Source: Utricularia gibba
Taxonomy: Eukaryota; Streptophyta; Magnoliopsida; Lamiales; Lentibulariaceae
Direction of reading: 5' to 3'
Assembly: GCA_002189035.1 (NCBI GenBank)
Contig: NEEC01000149.1
Location: forward strand, 1-64,000
Length of the DNA: 64,000 nucleotides
Of the stretch, positions 21,929 through 35,000 are shown one piece after another. Each line of letters begins with the position of its first letter. Within the stretch, counting starts at the first letter, position 1. The position numbers were made by a program, and so were the translations under genes. The notes under the pieces are model-generated. The model saw nothing but the letters and a program-made list of their open reading frames with translations, was not told where the DNA came from and searched no databases.

Positions 21929-24900
21929 TTGTAGCTCGGCAAATAAAGTGATGTATTTATTAACGTTCAGTTTTTGGGGGCTGCCTACATGGTTTTTCAA
22001 GGAACAGCTTCTCGTTTTGTGGCGGCCAGTCTCGCTGGGAACTTGGTCCTTGACCCCGATTCTGTATGGCTCATGAGGTCAACCGGATGCAAATCGATTA
22101 AAGAAAATGATGCCTTTCTTTAAATTACGATATCACGTGCACCCACATGATTTTTCAACAACTTACTTTATACTTGAGGAGGCGGTCTTGGGGTGCACCT
22201 AGAACGGGACAAAGGTCAGGTTTGGCTTGCGCCGAGAGTTAGTTGTAGCTCGGCAAATAAAGTGATGTATTTATTAACGTTCAGTTTTCGGGGTGCCTAC
22301 ATGGTTTTTCAAGGAACAGCTTCTCGTTTTGTGGCGGCCAGTCTCGCTGGGAACTTGGTCCTTGACCCCGATTCTGTATGGCTCATGAGGTCAACCGGAT
22401 GCAAATTGATTAAAAAAAATGATGCTTTTGTTTAAATTACGATATCACGTGCACCCCACATGATTTTTTCAACAACTTACTTTATACTTGAGGAGGCGGT
22501 CTTGGGGTGCACCTAGAACGGGACAAAGGTCAGGTTTGGCTTGCGCCGAGAGTTAGTTGTAGCTCGGAAAATAAAGTGATGTATTTATTAACGTTCAGTT
22601 TTCGGGGGCTGCCTACATGGTTTTTCAAGGAACAGCTTCTCGTTTTGTGGCGGCCAGTCTCGCTGGGAACTTGGTCCTTGACCCCGATTATGTATGGCTC
22701 ATGAGGTCAACCGGATGCAAATTGATTAAAAAAAATGATGCCTTTGTTTAAATTACGATATCACGTGCACCCCACATGATTTTTTCAACAACTTACTTTA
22801 TACTTGAGGAGGCGGTCTTGGGGTGCACCTAGAACGGGACAAAGGTCAGGTTTGGCTTGCGCCGAGAGTTAGTTGTAGCTCGGCAAATAAAGTGATGTAT
22901 TTATTAACGTTCAGTTTTTGGGGGCTGCCTACATGGTTTTTCAAGGAACAGCTTCTCGTTTTGTGGCGGCCAGTCTCGCTGGGAACTTGGTCCTTGACCC
23001 CGATTCTGTATGGCTCATGAGGTCAACCGGATGCAAATCGATTAAAAAATGATGCCTTTGTTTAAATTACGATATCACGTGCACCCACATGATTTTTTCA
23101 ACAACTTACTTTATACTTGAGGAGGCGGTCTTGGGGTGCACCTAGAACGGGACAAAGGTCAGGTTTGGCTTGCGCCGAGAGTTAGTTGTAGCTCGGCAAA
23201 ATAAAGTGATGTATTTATTAACGTTCAGTTTTTGGGGGCTGCCTACATGGTTTTTCAAGGAACAGCTTCTCGTTTTGTGGCGGCCAGTCTCGCTGGGAAC
23301 TTGGTCCTTGACCCCGATTCTGTATGGCTCATGAGGTCAACCGGATGCAAATTGATTAAAAAAATGATGCCTTTGTTTAAATTACGATATCACGTGCACC
23401 CCACATGATTTTTTCAACAACTTACTTTATACTTGAGGAGGCGGTCTTGGGGTGCACCTAGAACGGGACAAAGGTCAGGTTTGGCTTGCGCCGAGAGTTA
23501 GTTGTAGCTCGGCAAATAAAGTGATGTATTTATTAACGTTCAGTTTTCGGGGGCTGCCTACATGGTTTTTCAAGGAACAGCTTCTCGTTTTGTGGCGGCC
23601 AGTCTCGCTGGGAACTTGGTCCTTGACCCCGATTCTGTATGGCTCATGAGGTCAACCGGATGCAAATCGATTAAAAAAATGATGCCTTTGTTTAAATTAC
23701 GATATCACGTGCACCCCACATGATTTTTTCAACAACTTACTTTATACTTGAGGAGGCGGTCTTGGGGTGCACCTAGAACGGGACAAAGGTCAGGTTTGGC
23801 TTGCGCCGAGAGTTAGTTGTAGCTCGGCAAATAAAGTGATGTATTTATTAACGTTCAGTTTTTTGGGGGCTGCCTACATGGTTTTTCAAGGAACAGCTTC
23901 TCGTTTTGTGGCGGCCAGTCTCGCTGGGAACTTGGTCCTTGACCCCGATTCTGTATGGCTCATGAGGTCAACCGGATGCAAATTGATTAAAAAAATGATG
24001 CTTTCTTTAAATTACGATATCACGTGCACCCACATGATTTTTTCAACAACTTACTTTATACTTGAGGAGGCGGTCTTGGGGTGCACCTAGAACGGGACAA
24101 AGGTCAGGTTTGGCTTGCGCCGAGAGTTAGTTGTAGCTCGGCAAATAAAGTGATGTATTTATTAACGTTCAGTTTTCGGGGGCTGCCTACATGGTTTTTC
24201 AAGGAACAGCTTCTCGTTTTGTGGCGGCCAGTCTCGCTGGGAACTTGGTCCTTGACCCCGATTCTGTATGGCTCATGAGGTCAACCGGATGCAAATCGAT
24301 TAAAAAAATGATGCCTTTGTTTAAATTACGATATCACGTGCACCCCACATGATTTTTTCAACAACTTACTTTATACTTGAGGAGGCGGTCTTGGGGTGCA
24401 CCTAGAACGGGACAAAGGTCAGGTTTGGCTTGCGCCGAGAGTTAGTTGTAGCTCGGCAAAAAAAGTGATGTATTTATTAACGTTCAGTTTTGGGGGCTGC
24501 CTACATGGTTTTTCAAGGAACAGCTTCTCGTTTTGTGGCGGCCAGTCTCGCTGGGAACTTGGTCCTTGACCCCGATTCTGTATGGCTCATGAGGTCAACC
24601 GGATGCAAATTGATTAAAAAAATGATGCCTTTGTTTAAATTACGATATCACGTGCACCCCACATGATTTTTTCAACAACTTACTTTATACTTGAGGAGGC
24701 GGTCTTGGGGTGCACCTAGAACGGGACAAAGGTCAGGTTTGGCTTGCGCCGAGAGTTAGTTGTAGCTCGGCAAATAAAGTGATGTATTTATTAACGTTCA
24801 GTTTTTGGGGGCTGCCTACATGGTTTTTCAAGGAACAGCTTCTCGTTTTGTGGCGGCCAGTCTCGCTGGGAACTTGGTCCTTGACCCCGATTCTGTATGG

Positions 24901-26504
24901 CTCATGAGGTCAACCGGATGCAAATTGATTAAAAAAATGATGCCTTTGTTTAAATTACGATATCACGTGCACCCCACATGATTTTTTCAACAACTTACTT
25001 TATACTTGAGGAGGCGGTCTTGGGGTGCACCTAGAACGGGACAAAGGTCAGGTTTGGCTTGCGCCGAGAGTTAGTTGTAGCTCGGCAAATAAAGTGATGT
25101 ATTTATTAACGTTCAGTTTTTGGGGGCTGCCTACATGGTTTTTCAAGGAACAGCTTCTCGTTTTGTGGCGGCCAGTCTCGCTGGGAACTTGGTCCTTGAC
25201 CCCGATTATGTATGGCTCATGAGGTCAACCGGATGCAAATCGATTAAAAAAATGATGCCTTTGTTTAAATTACGATATCACGTGCACCCCACATGATTTT
25301 TTCAACAACTTACTTTATACTTGGGAGGCGGTCTTGGGTGCACCTAGAACGGGACAAAGGTCAGGTTTGGCTTGCGCCGAGAGTTAGTTGTAGCTCGGAA
25401 AATAAAGTGATGTATTTATTAACGTTCAGTTTTCGGGGGCTGCCTACATGGTTTTTCAAGGAACAGCTTCTCGTTTTGTGGCGGCCAGTCTCGCTGGGAA
25501 CTTGGTCCTTGACCCCGATTCTGTATGGCTCATGAGGTCAACCGGATGCAAATCGATTAAAAAAATGATGCCTTTCTTTTAAATTACGATATCACGTGCA
25601 CCCCACATGATTTTTTCAACAACTTACTTTATACTTGAGGAGGCGGTCTTGGGGTGCACCTAGAACGGGACAAAGGTCAGGTTTGGCTTGCGCCGAGAGT
25701 TAGTTGTAGCTCGGCAAATAAAGTGATGTATTTATTAACGTTCAGTTTTCGGGGGCTGCCTACATGGTTTTTCAAGGAACAGCTTCTCGTTTTGTGGCGG
25801 CCAGTCTCGCTGGGAACTTGGTCCTTGACCCCGATTCTGTATGGCTCATGAGGTCAACCGGATGCAAATCGATTAAAAAAAATGATGCCTTTGTTTAAAT
25901 TACGATATCACGTGCACCCCACATGATTTTTTCAACAACTTACTTTATACTTGAGGAGGCGGTCTTGGGGTGCACCTAGAACGGGACAAAGGTCAGGTTT
26001 GGCTTGCGCCGAGAGTTAGTTGTAGCTCGGCAAATAAAGTGATGTATTTATTAACGTTCAGTTTTTGGGGGCTGCCTACATGGTTTTTCAAGGAACAGCT
26101 TCTCGTTTTGTGGCGGCCAGTCTCGCTGGGAACTTGGTCCTTGACCCCGATTCTGTATGGCTCATGAGGTCAACCGGATGGAAAATCGATTAAAAAAATG
26201 ATGCCTTTTTTAAATTACGATATCACGTGCACCCCACATGATTTTTTCAACAACTTACTTTATACTTGAGGAGGCGGTCTTGGGGTGCACCTAGAACGGG
26301 ACAAAGGTCAGGTTTGGCTTGCGCCGAGAGTTAGTTGTAGCTCGGCAAATAAAGTGATGTATTTATTAACGTTCAGTTTTCGGGGGCTGCCTACATGGTT
26401 TTTCAAGAAACAGCTTCTCGTTTTGTGGCGGCCAGTCTCGCTGGGAACTTGGTCCTTGACCCCGATTCTGTATGGCTCATGAGGTCAACCGGATGCAAAT
26501 CGAT

Positions 26505-26676
26505 TTTGTGAGCGGCCAGTCTCTTGCTAAAACGTTGGTCCTTGACCCCGATTCTGTACATGGCTCATGAGGTCAACCGGATGCAAATCATGATTAAAAA
26601 ATACTTGCATTACTTTAAAGGACGATCTTGGCACACACCCCACAACGGACAAAGGTAACTTACTTTGCGCCGAGAG
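26505..26676 (+). repeat. Scrambled satellite segment
   Basis: After atcgatt at 26,505 the sequence jumps back to a ttttgtggcgg-like position. It re-reads part of the monomer with scattered insertions (gtgagcgg, gtctcttgctaaaacg, tgtacatggc, aatcatgatt). Pieces then appear in mixed order: aacggacaaaggt, aacttacttt, gcgccgagag, then aggcggtcttgggg. In normal monomers aacttacttt precedes the gaggcggtc and aacggg parts. The distance between the flanking ttgta boxes (26335 to 26740) is 405 bp, about 90 bp too long. No foreign sequence is identifiable. A blended consensus or a locally rearranged monomer are both possible. Confidence 0.85.
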
Positions 26677-29600
26677 AGGCGGTCTTGGGGTGCACCTAGA
26701 ACGGGACAAAGGTCAGGTTTGGCTTGCGCCGAGAGTTAGTTGTAGCACGGCAAATAAAGTGATGTATTTATTAACGTTCAGTTTTGGGGGCTGCCTACAT
26801 GGTTTTTCAAGGAACAGCTTCTCGTTTTGTGGCGGCCAGTCTCGCTGGGAACTTGGTCCTGGACCCCGATTCTGTATGGCTCATGAGGTCAACCGGATGG
26901 AAATCGATTAAAAAAATGATGCTTTTTAAATTACGATATCACGTGCACCCACATGATTTTTTCAACAACTTACTTTATACTTGAGGAGGCGGTCTTGGGG
27001 TGCACCTAGAACGGGACAAGGTCAGGTTTGGCTTGCGCCGAGAGTTAGTTGTAGCCGGCAAATAAAGTGATGTATTTATTAACGTTCAGTTTTGGGGGCT
27101 GCCTACATGGTTTTTCAAGGAACAGCTTCTCGTTTTGTGGCGGCCAGTCTCGCTGGGAACTTGGTCCTTGACCCCGATTCTGTATGGCTCATGAGGTCAA
27201 CCGGATGCAAATCGATTAAAAAAATGATGCCTTTGTTTAAATTACGATATCACGTGCACCCACATGATTTTTTCAACAACTTACTTTATACTTGGGAGGC
27301 GGTCTTGGGGTGCACCTAGAACGGGACAAAGGTCAGGTTTGGCTTGCGCGAGAGTTAGTTGTAGCTCGGAAAATAAGTGATGTATTTATTAACGTTCAGT
27401 TTTCGGGGGCTGCCTACATGGTTTTTCAAGAACAGCTTCTCGTTTTGTGGCGGCCAGTCTCGCTGGGAACTTGGTCCTTGACCCCGATTCTGTATGGCTC
27501 ATGAGGTCAACCGGATGGAAATCGACTTTTTTATTACTATGTGCAGGAGGAGGCGGTCTTGGGTGCACTAGAACGGGACAAAGGTCAGGTTTGGCTTGCG
27601 CGAGAGTTAGTTGTAGCTCGGAAATAAAGTGATGTATTTATTAACGTTCAGTTTTCGGGGCTGCCTACATGGTTTTTCAAGGAACAGCTTCTCGTTTTGT
27701 GGCGGCCAGTCTCGCTGGGAACTTGGTCCTTGACCCCGATTCTGTATGGCTCATGAGGTCAACCGGATGGAAATCGATTAAAAAATGATGCCTTTTTAAA
27801 TTACGATATCACGACCCCACATGATTTTTTCAACAACTTACTTTATACTTGTCTTGGGGTGCACCTAGAACGGGACAAAGGTCAGGTTTGGCTTGCGCCG
27901 AGAGTTAGTTGTAGCTCGGCAAATAAAGTGATGTATTTATTAACGTTCAGTTTTCGGGGGCTGCCTACATGGTTTTTCAAGAACAGCTTCTCGTTTGTGG
28001 CGGCCAGTCTCGCTGGAAACTTGGTCCTTGACCCCGATTCTGTATGGCTCATGAGGTCAACCGGATGCAAATCGATTAAAAAAATGATGCCTTTGTTTAA
28101 ATTACGATATCACGTGCACCCCACATGATTTTTTTCAACAACTTACTTTATACTTGAGGAGGCGGTCTTGGGGTGCACCTAGAACGGGACAAAGGTCAGG
28201 TTTGGCTTGCGCCGAGAGTTAGTTGTAGCTCGGCAAATAAAGTGATGTATTTATTAACGTTCAGTTTTTGGGGGCTACCTACATGGTTTTTCAAGAACAG
28301 CTTCTCGTTTTGTGGCGGCCAGTCTCGCTGGAACTTGGTCCTTGACCCCGATTCTGTATGGCTCATGAGGTCAACCGGATGCAAATTGATTAAAAAAATG
28401 ATGCCTTTCTTTAAATTACGATATCACGTGCACCCCACATGATTTTTTCAACAACTTACTTTATACTTGAGGAGGCGGTCTTGGGGTGCACCTAGAACGG
28501 GACAAAGGTCAGGTTTGGCTTGCGCCGAGAGTTAGTTGTAGCCGGCAAATAAAGTGATGTATTTATTAACGTTCAGTTTTCGGGGCTGCCTACATGGTTT
28601 TTCAAGGAACAGCTTCTCGTTTGTGGCGGCCAGTCTCGCTGGGAACTTGGTCCTTGACCCCGATTCTGTATGGCTCATGAGGTCAACCGGATGCAAATCG
28701 ATTAAAAAAATGATGCCTTTGTTTAAATTACGATATCACGTGCACCCCACATGATTTTTTCAACAACTTACTTTATACTTGGGAGGCGGTCTTGGGGTGC
28801 ACCTAGAACGGGACAAAGGTCAGGTTTGGCTTGCGCCGAGAGTTAGTTGTAGCTCGGAAAATAAAGTGATGTATTTATTAACGTTCAGTTTTGGGGGCTG
28901 CCTACATGGTTTTTCAAGGAACAGCTTCTCGTTTTGTGGCGGCCAGTCTCGCTGGGAACTTGGTCCTTGACCCCGATTCTGTATGGCTCATGAGGTCAAC
29001 CGGATGGAAATTGATTAAAAAAATGATGCCTTTTTTAAATACGATATCACGTGCACCCCACATGATTTTTCAACAACTTACTTTATACTTGAGGAGGCGG
29101 TCTTGGGGTGCACCTAGAACGGGACAAAGGTCAGGTTTGGCTTGCGCCGAGAGTTAGTTGTAGCTCGGCAAATAAAGTGATGTATTTATTAACGTTCAGT
29201 TTTTGGGGGCTGCCTACATGGTTTTTCAAGAACAGCTTCTCGTTTTGTGGCGGCCAGTCTCGCTGGGAACTTGGTCCTTGACCCCGATTCTGTATGGCTC
29301 ATGAGGTCAACCGGATGGAAATTGATTAAAAAAATGATGCCTTTCTTTAAATACGATATCACGTGCACCCCACATGATTTTTTCAACAACTTACTTTATA
29401 CTTGAGGAGGCGGTCTTGGGGTGCACCTAGAACGGGACAAAGGTCAGGTTTGGCTTGCGCCGAGAGTTAGTTGTAGCCGGCAAATAAAGTGATGTATTTT
29501 AACGTTCAGTTTTCGGGGGCTGCCTACATGGTTTTTCAAGGAACAGCTTCTCGTTTTGTGGCGGCCAGTCTCGCTGGCTTGGTCCTTGACCCCGATTCTG

Positions 29601-31643
29601 TATGGCTCATGAGGTCAACCGGATGCAAATCGATTAAAAAAATGATGCCTTTGTTTAAATTACGATATCACGTGCACCCCACATGATTTTTTCAACAACT
29701 TACTTTATACTTGAGGAGGCGGTCTTGGGTGCACCTAGAACGGGACAAAGGTCAGGTTTGGCTTGCGCCGAGAGTTAGTTGTAGCTCGGCAAATAAAGTG
29801 ATGTATTTATTAACGTTCAGTTTTTGGGGGCTGCCTACATGGTTTTCAAGAACAGCTTCTCGTTTTTGTGGCGGCCAGTCTCGCTGGGAACTTGGTCCTT
29901 GACCCCGATTCTGTATGGCTCATGAGGTCAACCGGATGCAAATTGATTAAAAAAATGATGCCTTTCTTTAAATTACGATATCACGTGCACCCCACATGAT
30001 TTTTTCAACAACTTACTTTATACTTGAGGAGGCGGTCTTGGGGTGCACCTAGAACGGGACAAAGGTCAGGTTTGGCTTGCGCCGAGAGTTAGTTGTACTC
30101 GGCAAATAAAGTGATGTATTTATTAACGTTCAGTTTTCGGGGGCTGCCTACATGGTTTTTCAAGGAACAGCTTCTCGTTTTGTGGCGGCCAGTCTCGCTG
30201 GGAACTTGGTCCTTGACCCCGATTCTGTATGGCTCATGAGGTCAACCGGATGCAAATCGATTAAAAAATGATGCCTTTGTTTAAATTACGATATCACGTG
30301 CACCCCACATGATTTTTTCAACAACTTACTTTATACTTGGGAGGCGGTCTTGGGGTGCACCTAGAACGGGACAAAGGTCAGGTTTGGCTTGCGCCGAGAG
30401 TTAGTTGTAGCTCGGAAAATAAAGTGATGTATTTATTAACGTTCAGTTTTCGGGGCTGCCTACATGGTTTTTCAAGGAACAGCTTCTCGTTTTGTGGCGG
30501 CCAGTCTCGCTGGGAACTTGGTCCTTGACCCCGATTATGTATGCTCATGAGGTCAACCGGATGCAAATTGATTAAAAAATGATGCCTTTGTTTAAATTAC
30601 GATATCACGTGCACCCCACATGATTTTTTCAACAACTTACTTTATACTTGAGGAGGCGGTCTTGGGGTGCACCTAGAACGGGACAAAGGTCAGGTTTGGC
30701 TTGCGCCGAGAGTTAGTTGTAGCTCGGCAAATAAAGTGATGTATTTATTAACGTTCAGTTTTGGGGGCTGCCTACATGGTTTTTCAAGGAACAGCTTCTC
30801 GTTTTTGTGGCGGCCAGTCTCGCTGGGAACTTGGTCCTTGACCCCGATTATGTATGCTCATGAGGTCAACCGGATGCAAATTGATTAAAAAAATGATGCC
30901 TTTGTTTAAATTACGATATCACGTGCACCCCACATGATTTTTTCAACAACTTACTTTATACTTGAGGAGGCGGTCTTGGGGTGCACCTAGAACGGGACAA
31001 AGGTCAGGTTTGGCTTGCGCCGAGAGTTAGTTGTAGCTCGGAAAATAAAGTGATGTATTTATTAACGTTCAGTTTTCGGGGGCTGCCTACATGGTTTTTC
31101 AAGGAACAGCTTCTCGTTTTGTGGCGGCCAGTCTCGCTGGGAACTTGGTCCTGACCCCGATTCTGTATGGCTCATGAGGTCAACCGGATGCAAATCGATT
31201 AAAAAAATGATGCCTTTTTTAAATTACGATATCACGTGCACCCCACATGATTTTTTCAACAACTTACTTTATACTTGAGGAGGCGGTCTTGGGTGCACCT
31301 AGAACGGACAAAGGTCAGGTTTGGCTTGCGCCGAGAGTTAGTTGTAGCTCGGAAAATAAAGTGATGTATTAACGTTCAGTTTTGGGGGCTGCCTACATGG
31401 TTTTTCAAGGAACAGCTTCTCGTTTTGTGGCGGCCAGTCTCGCTGGGAACTTGGTCCTTGACCCCGATTCTGTATGGCTCATGAGGTCAACCGGAAATCG
31501 ATTAAAAAAATGATGCCTTTTTAAATTACGATATCACGTGCACCCCACATGATTTTTTCAACAACTTACTTTATACTTGAGGAGGCGGTCTTGGGTGCAC
31601 CTGAACGGGACAAAGGTCAGGTTTGGCTTGCGCCGAGAGTTAG
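26677..31643 (+). repeat. F-type monomer tract 2 (mean about 307 bp)
   Basis: Starts: 26740, 27049, 27359, 27611, 27909, 28223, 28536, 28847, 29158, 29471, 29779, 30093, 30405, 30717, 31031, 31342. The ggatgg variant is frequent here (26740, 27359, 27611, 28847, 29158). Several copies have small deletions: cacgacccc near 27,810, cttgtcttgggg near 27,850 where gaggaggcgg is missing, gtattttaacg near 29,493 and gtattaacg near 31,366. All tails are beta. Confidence 0.92.
27359..27610 (+). repeat. Shortened F monomer (252 bp)
   Basis: Between ggatggaaatcga and ggaggcggtc the usual ~80 bp are replaced by 20 bp (cttttttattactatgtgca, 27525-27544). Those 20 bp can be read as the normal cttt-c-ttt-aa-attac-ga-tat-cac-gtgca block with the small pieces removed. 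The rest of the missing material is the A-run, atgatg and acatgatttttt blocks on either side. It is either an eroded copy or a poor consensus. Confidence 0.8.
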
Positions 31644-32055
31644 TTGTAGCTCGGAAATAAAGTGATGTATTTATTAACGTTCAGTTTTTGGGGGCTACCT
31701 ACATGGTTTTTCAAGGAACAGCTTCTCGTTTTGTGGCGGCCAGTCTCGCTGGGAACTTGGTCCTTGACCCCGATTATGTATGCTCATGAGGTCAACCGGA
31801 TGCAAATTGATTAAAAAAATGATGCCTTTTTAAATTACGATATCACGTGCACCCCACATGATTTTTTCAACAACTTACTTTATACTTGAGGAGGCGGTCA
31901 ACCGGATGCAAATCGATTAAAAAAATGTTTGTTTAAATTACGATATCACGTGCACCCCACATGATTTTTTCAACAACTTACTTTATACTTGAGGAGGCGG
32001 TCTTGGGGTGCACCTGGAACGGACAAAGGTCAGGTTTGGCTTGCGCGAGAGTTAG
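31644..32055 (+). repeat. Long F monomer with ~107-bp partial duplication (412 bp)
   Basis: The copy runs normally to gaggaggcggtc near 31,899, then resumes at aaccggatgcaaatcg, a point about 107 bp earlier in the monomer. The shared ggtc at 31,896-31,899 is the junction. The segment from aaccgg to gaggcggtc is therefore present twice. The second pass has aaaaaaatgtttg, lacking the usual atgcct. This looks like a microhomology-mediated or slippage event. Confidence 0.85.
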
Positions 32056-35000
32056 TTGTAGCTCGGAATGTGATGTATTTATTAACGTTCAGTTTTGGGG
32101 GCTGCCTACATGGTTTTTCAAGGAACGTTTTGTGGCGGCCAGTCTCGCTGGGAACTTGGTCCTTGACCCCGATTCTGTATGGCTCATGAGGTCAACCGGA
32201 TGCAAATCGATTAAAAAAAATGATGCTTTGTTTAAATTACGATATCACGTGCACCCCACATGATTTTTTCAACAACTTTATACTTGAGGAGGCGGTCTTG
32301 GGGTGCACCTGGAACGGGACAAAGGTCAGGGCTTTGCGAGAGTTAGTTGTAAAAAAAAGTGATGTATTTATTAACGTTCAGTTTTGGGGCTGCCTACATG
32401 GTTTTTCAAGGAACAGCTTCTCGTTTTGTGGCGGCCAGTCTCGCTGGAACTTGGTCCCCGATTCTGTATGGCTCATGAGGTCAACCGGATGCAAATCGAT
32501 TAAAAAATGATGCCTTTGTTTAAATTACGATATCACGTGCACCCCACATGATTTTTTCAACAACTTACTTTATACTTGAGGAGGCGGTCTTGGGTGCACG
32601 GGACAAAGGTCAGGTTTGGCTTGCGCCGAGAGTTAGTTGTAGCCGGAAATAAAGTGATGTATTTATTAACGTTCAGTTTTGGGGGCTGCCTACATGGTTT
32701 TTCAAGGAACAGCTTCTCGTTTTGTGGCGGCCAGTCTCGCTGGGAACTTGGTCCTTGACCCCGATTCTGTATGGCTCATGAGGTCAACCGGATGCAAATC
32801 GATTAAAAAAAATGATGCCTTTGTTTAAATTACGATATCACGTGCACCCCACATGATTTTTTCAACAACTTACTTTATACTTGAGGAGGCGGTCTTGGGT
32901 GCACCTAGAACGGGACAAAGGTCAGGTTTGGCTTGCGCCGAGAGTTAGTTGTAGCTCGGAAATAAAGTGATGTATTTATTAACGTTCAGTTTTGGGGCTG
33001 CCTACATGGTTTTTCAAGGAACAGCTTCTCGTTTTTGTGGCGGCCAGTCTCGCTGGGAACTTGGTCCTTGACCCCGATTGTATGCTCATGAGGTCAACCG
33101 GATGCAAATCGATTAAAAATGATGCCTTTGTTTAAATTACGATATCACGTGCACCCCACATGATTTTTTCAACAACTTACTTTATACTTGAGGAGGCGGT
33201 CTTGGGGTGCACCTGGAACGGGACAAAGGTCAGGTTTGGCTTGCGCCGAGAGTTAGTTGTAGCTCGGCAAATAAAGTGATGTATTTATTAACGTTCAGTT
33301 TTGGGGGCTGCCTACATGGTTTTTCAAGGAACAGCTTCTCGTTTTGTGGCGGCCAGTCTCGCTGGGAACTTGGTCCTTGACCCCGATTCTGTATGGCTCA
33401 TGAGGTCAACCGGATGCAAATCGATTAAAAAAATGATGCCTTTTGTTTAAATTACGATATCACGTGCACCCCACATGATTTTTTCAACAACTTACTTTAT
33501 ACTTGAGGAGTCTTGGGGGCACGGAACGGGACAAAGGTCAGGTTTGGCTTGCGCCGAGAGTTAGTTGTAGCTCGGCAAATAAAGTGATGTATTTATTAAC
33601 GTTCAGTTTTCGGGGGCTGCCTACATGGTTTTTCAAGGAACAGCTTCTCGTTTTGTGGCGGCCAGTCTCGCTGGGAACTTGGTCCTTGACCCGATTCTGT
33701 ATGGCTCATGAGGTCAACCGGATGCAAATCGATTAAAAAAATGATGCTTTGTTTAAATTACGATATCACGTGCACCCACATGATTTTTTCAACAACTTAC
33801 TTTATACTTGAGGAGGGTCTTGGGGTGCACAGAACGGGACAAAGGTCAGGTTTGGCTTGCGCCGAGAGTTAGTTGTAGCTCGGCAAAAAAGTGATGTATT
33901 TATTAACGTTCAGTTTTCGGGGGCTGCCTACATGGTTTTTCAAGGAACAGCTTCTCGTTTTGTGGCGGCCAGTCTCGCTGGAACTTGGTCCCCCCGATTC
34001 TGTATGGCTCATGAGGTCAACCGGATGCAAATCGATTAAAAAATGATGCTTTGTTTAAATTACGATATCACGTGCACCCCACATGATTTTTTCAACAACT
34101 TACTTTATACTTGAGGAGGCGGTCTTGGGGTGCACCTGGAACGGGACAAAGGTCAGGTTTGGCTTGCGCCGAGAGTTAGTTGTAGCCGGCAAATAAAGTG
34201 ATGTATTTATTAACGTTCAGTTTTGGGGGCTGCCTACATGGTTTTTCAAGGAACAGCTTCTCGTTTTGTGGCGGCCAGTCTCGCTGGAACTTGGTCCTTG
34301 ACCCCGATTCTGTATGGCTCATGAGGTCAACCGGATGGAAATCGATTAAAAAAATGATGCCTTTGTTTAAATTACGATATCACGTGCACCCACATGATTT
34401 TTTCAACAACTTACTTTATACTTGAGGAGGCGGTCTTGGGGTGCACCTAAACGGGACAAAGGTCAGGTTTGGCTTGCGCCGAGAGTTAGTTGTAGCGGCA
34501 AATAAAGTGATGTATTTATTAACGTTCAGTTTTCGGGGGCTGCCTACATGGTTTTTCAAGGAACAGCTTCTCGTTTTGTGGCGGCCAGTCTCGCTGGGAA
34601 CTTGGTCCTTGACCCCGATTCTGTATGGCTCATGAGGTCAACCGGATGCAAATCGATTAAAAAAAATGATGCTTTTGTTTAAATTACGATATCACGTGCA
34701 CCCCACATGATTTTTTCAACAACTTACTTTATACTTGAGGAGGCGGTCTTGGGGTGCACCTAGAACGGGACAAAGGTCAGGTTTGGCTTGCGCCGAGAGT
34801 TAGTTGTAGCTCGGCAAATAAAGTGATGTATTTATTAACGTTCAGTTTTGGGGGCTGCCTACATGGTTTTTCAAGGAACAGCTTCTCGTTTTGTGGCGGC
34901 CAGTCTCGCTGGGAACTTGGTCCTTGACCCGATTCTGTATGGCTCATGAGGTCAACCGGATGAAATCGATTAAAGAAATGATGCCTTTGTTTAAATTACG

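Larger units (their letters stand above)
18797..26504 (+). repeat. F-type monomer tract 1 (regular, mean 314 bp)
   Basis: There are 24 full monomers from 18797 to 26334 (mean 314.1 bp), plus the canonical part of the copy at 26335. Starts: 18797, 19110, 19412, 19724, 20040, 20356, 20673, 20987, 21302, 21615, 21929, 22243, 22557, 22873, 23186, 23502, 23817, 24131, 24446, 24760, 25075, 25388, 25704, 26020, 26335. The first copy keeps a B-like ttgccaacatgg and is a B/F junction. Two interspersed versions differ just before gctgcc: ttttcgggggc or tttttgggggc. Heads vary between ctcggcaaat and ctcggaaaat. All tails are beta. Confidence 0.95.

Noticed and set aside
26505-26676. Insertion of foreign DNA into the array.
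   Set aside because: Nearly all stretches of 8 or more bases match parts of the monomer in altered order; only scattered one- or two-base insertions are new.
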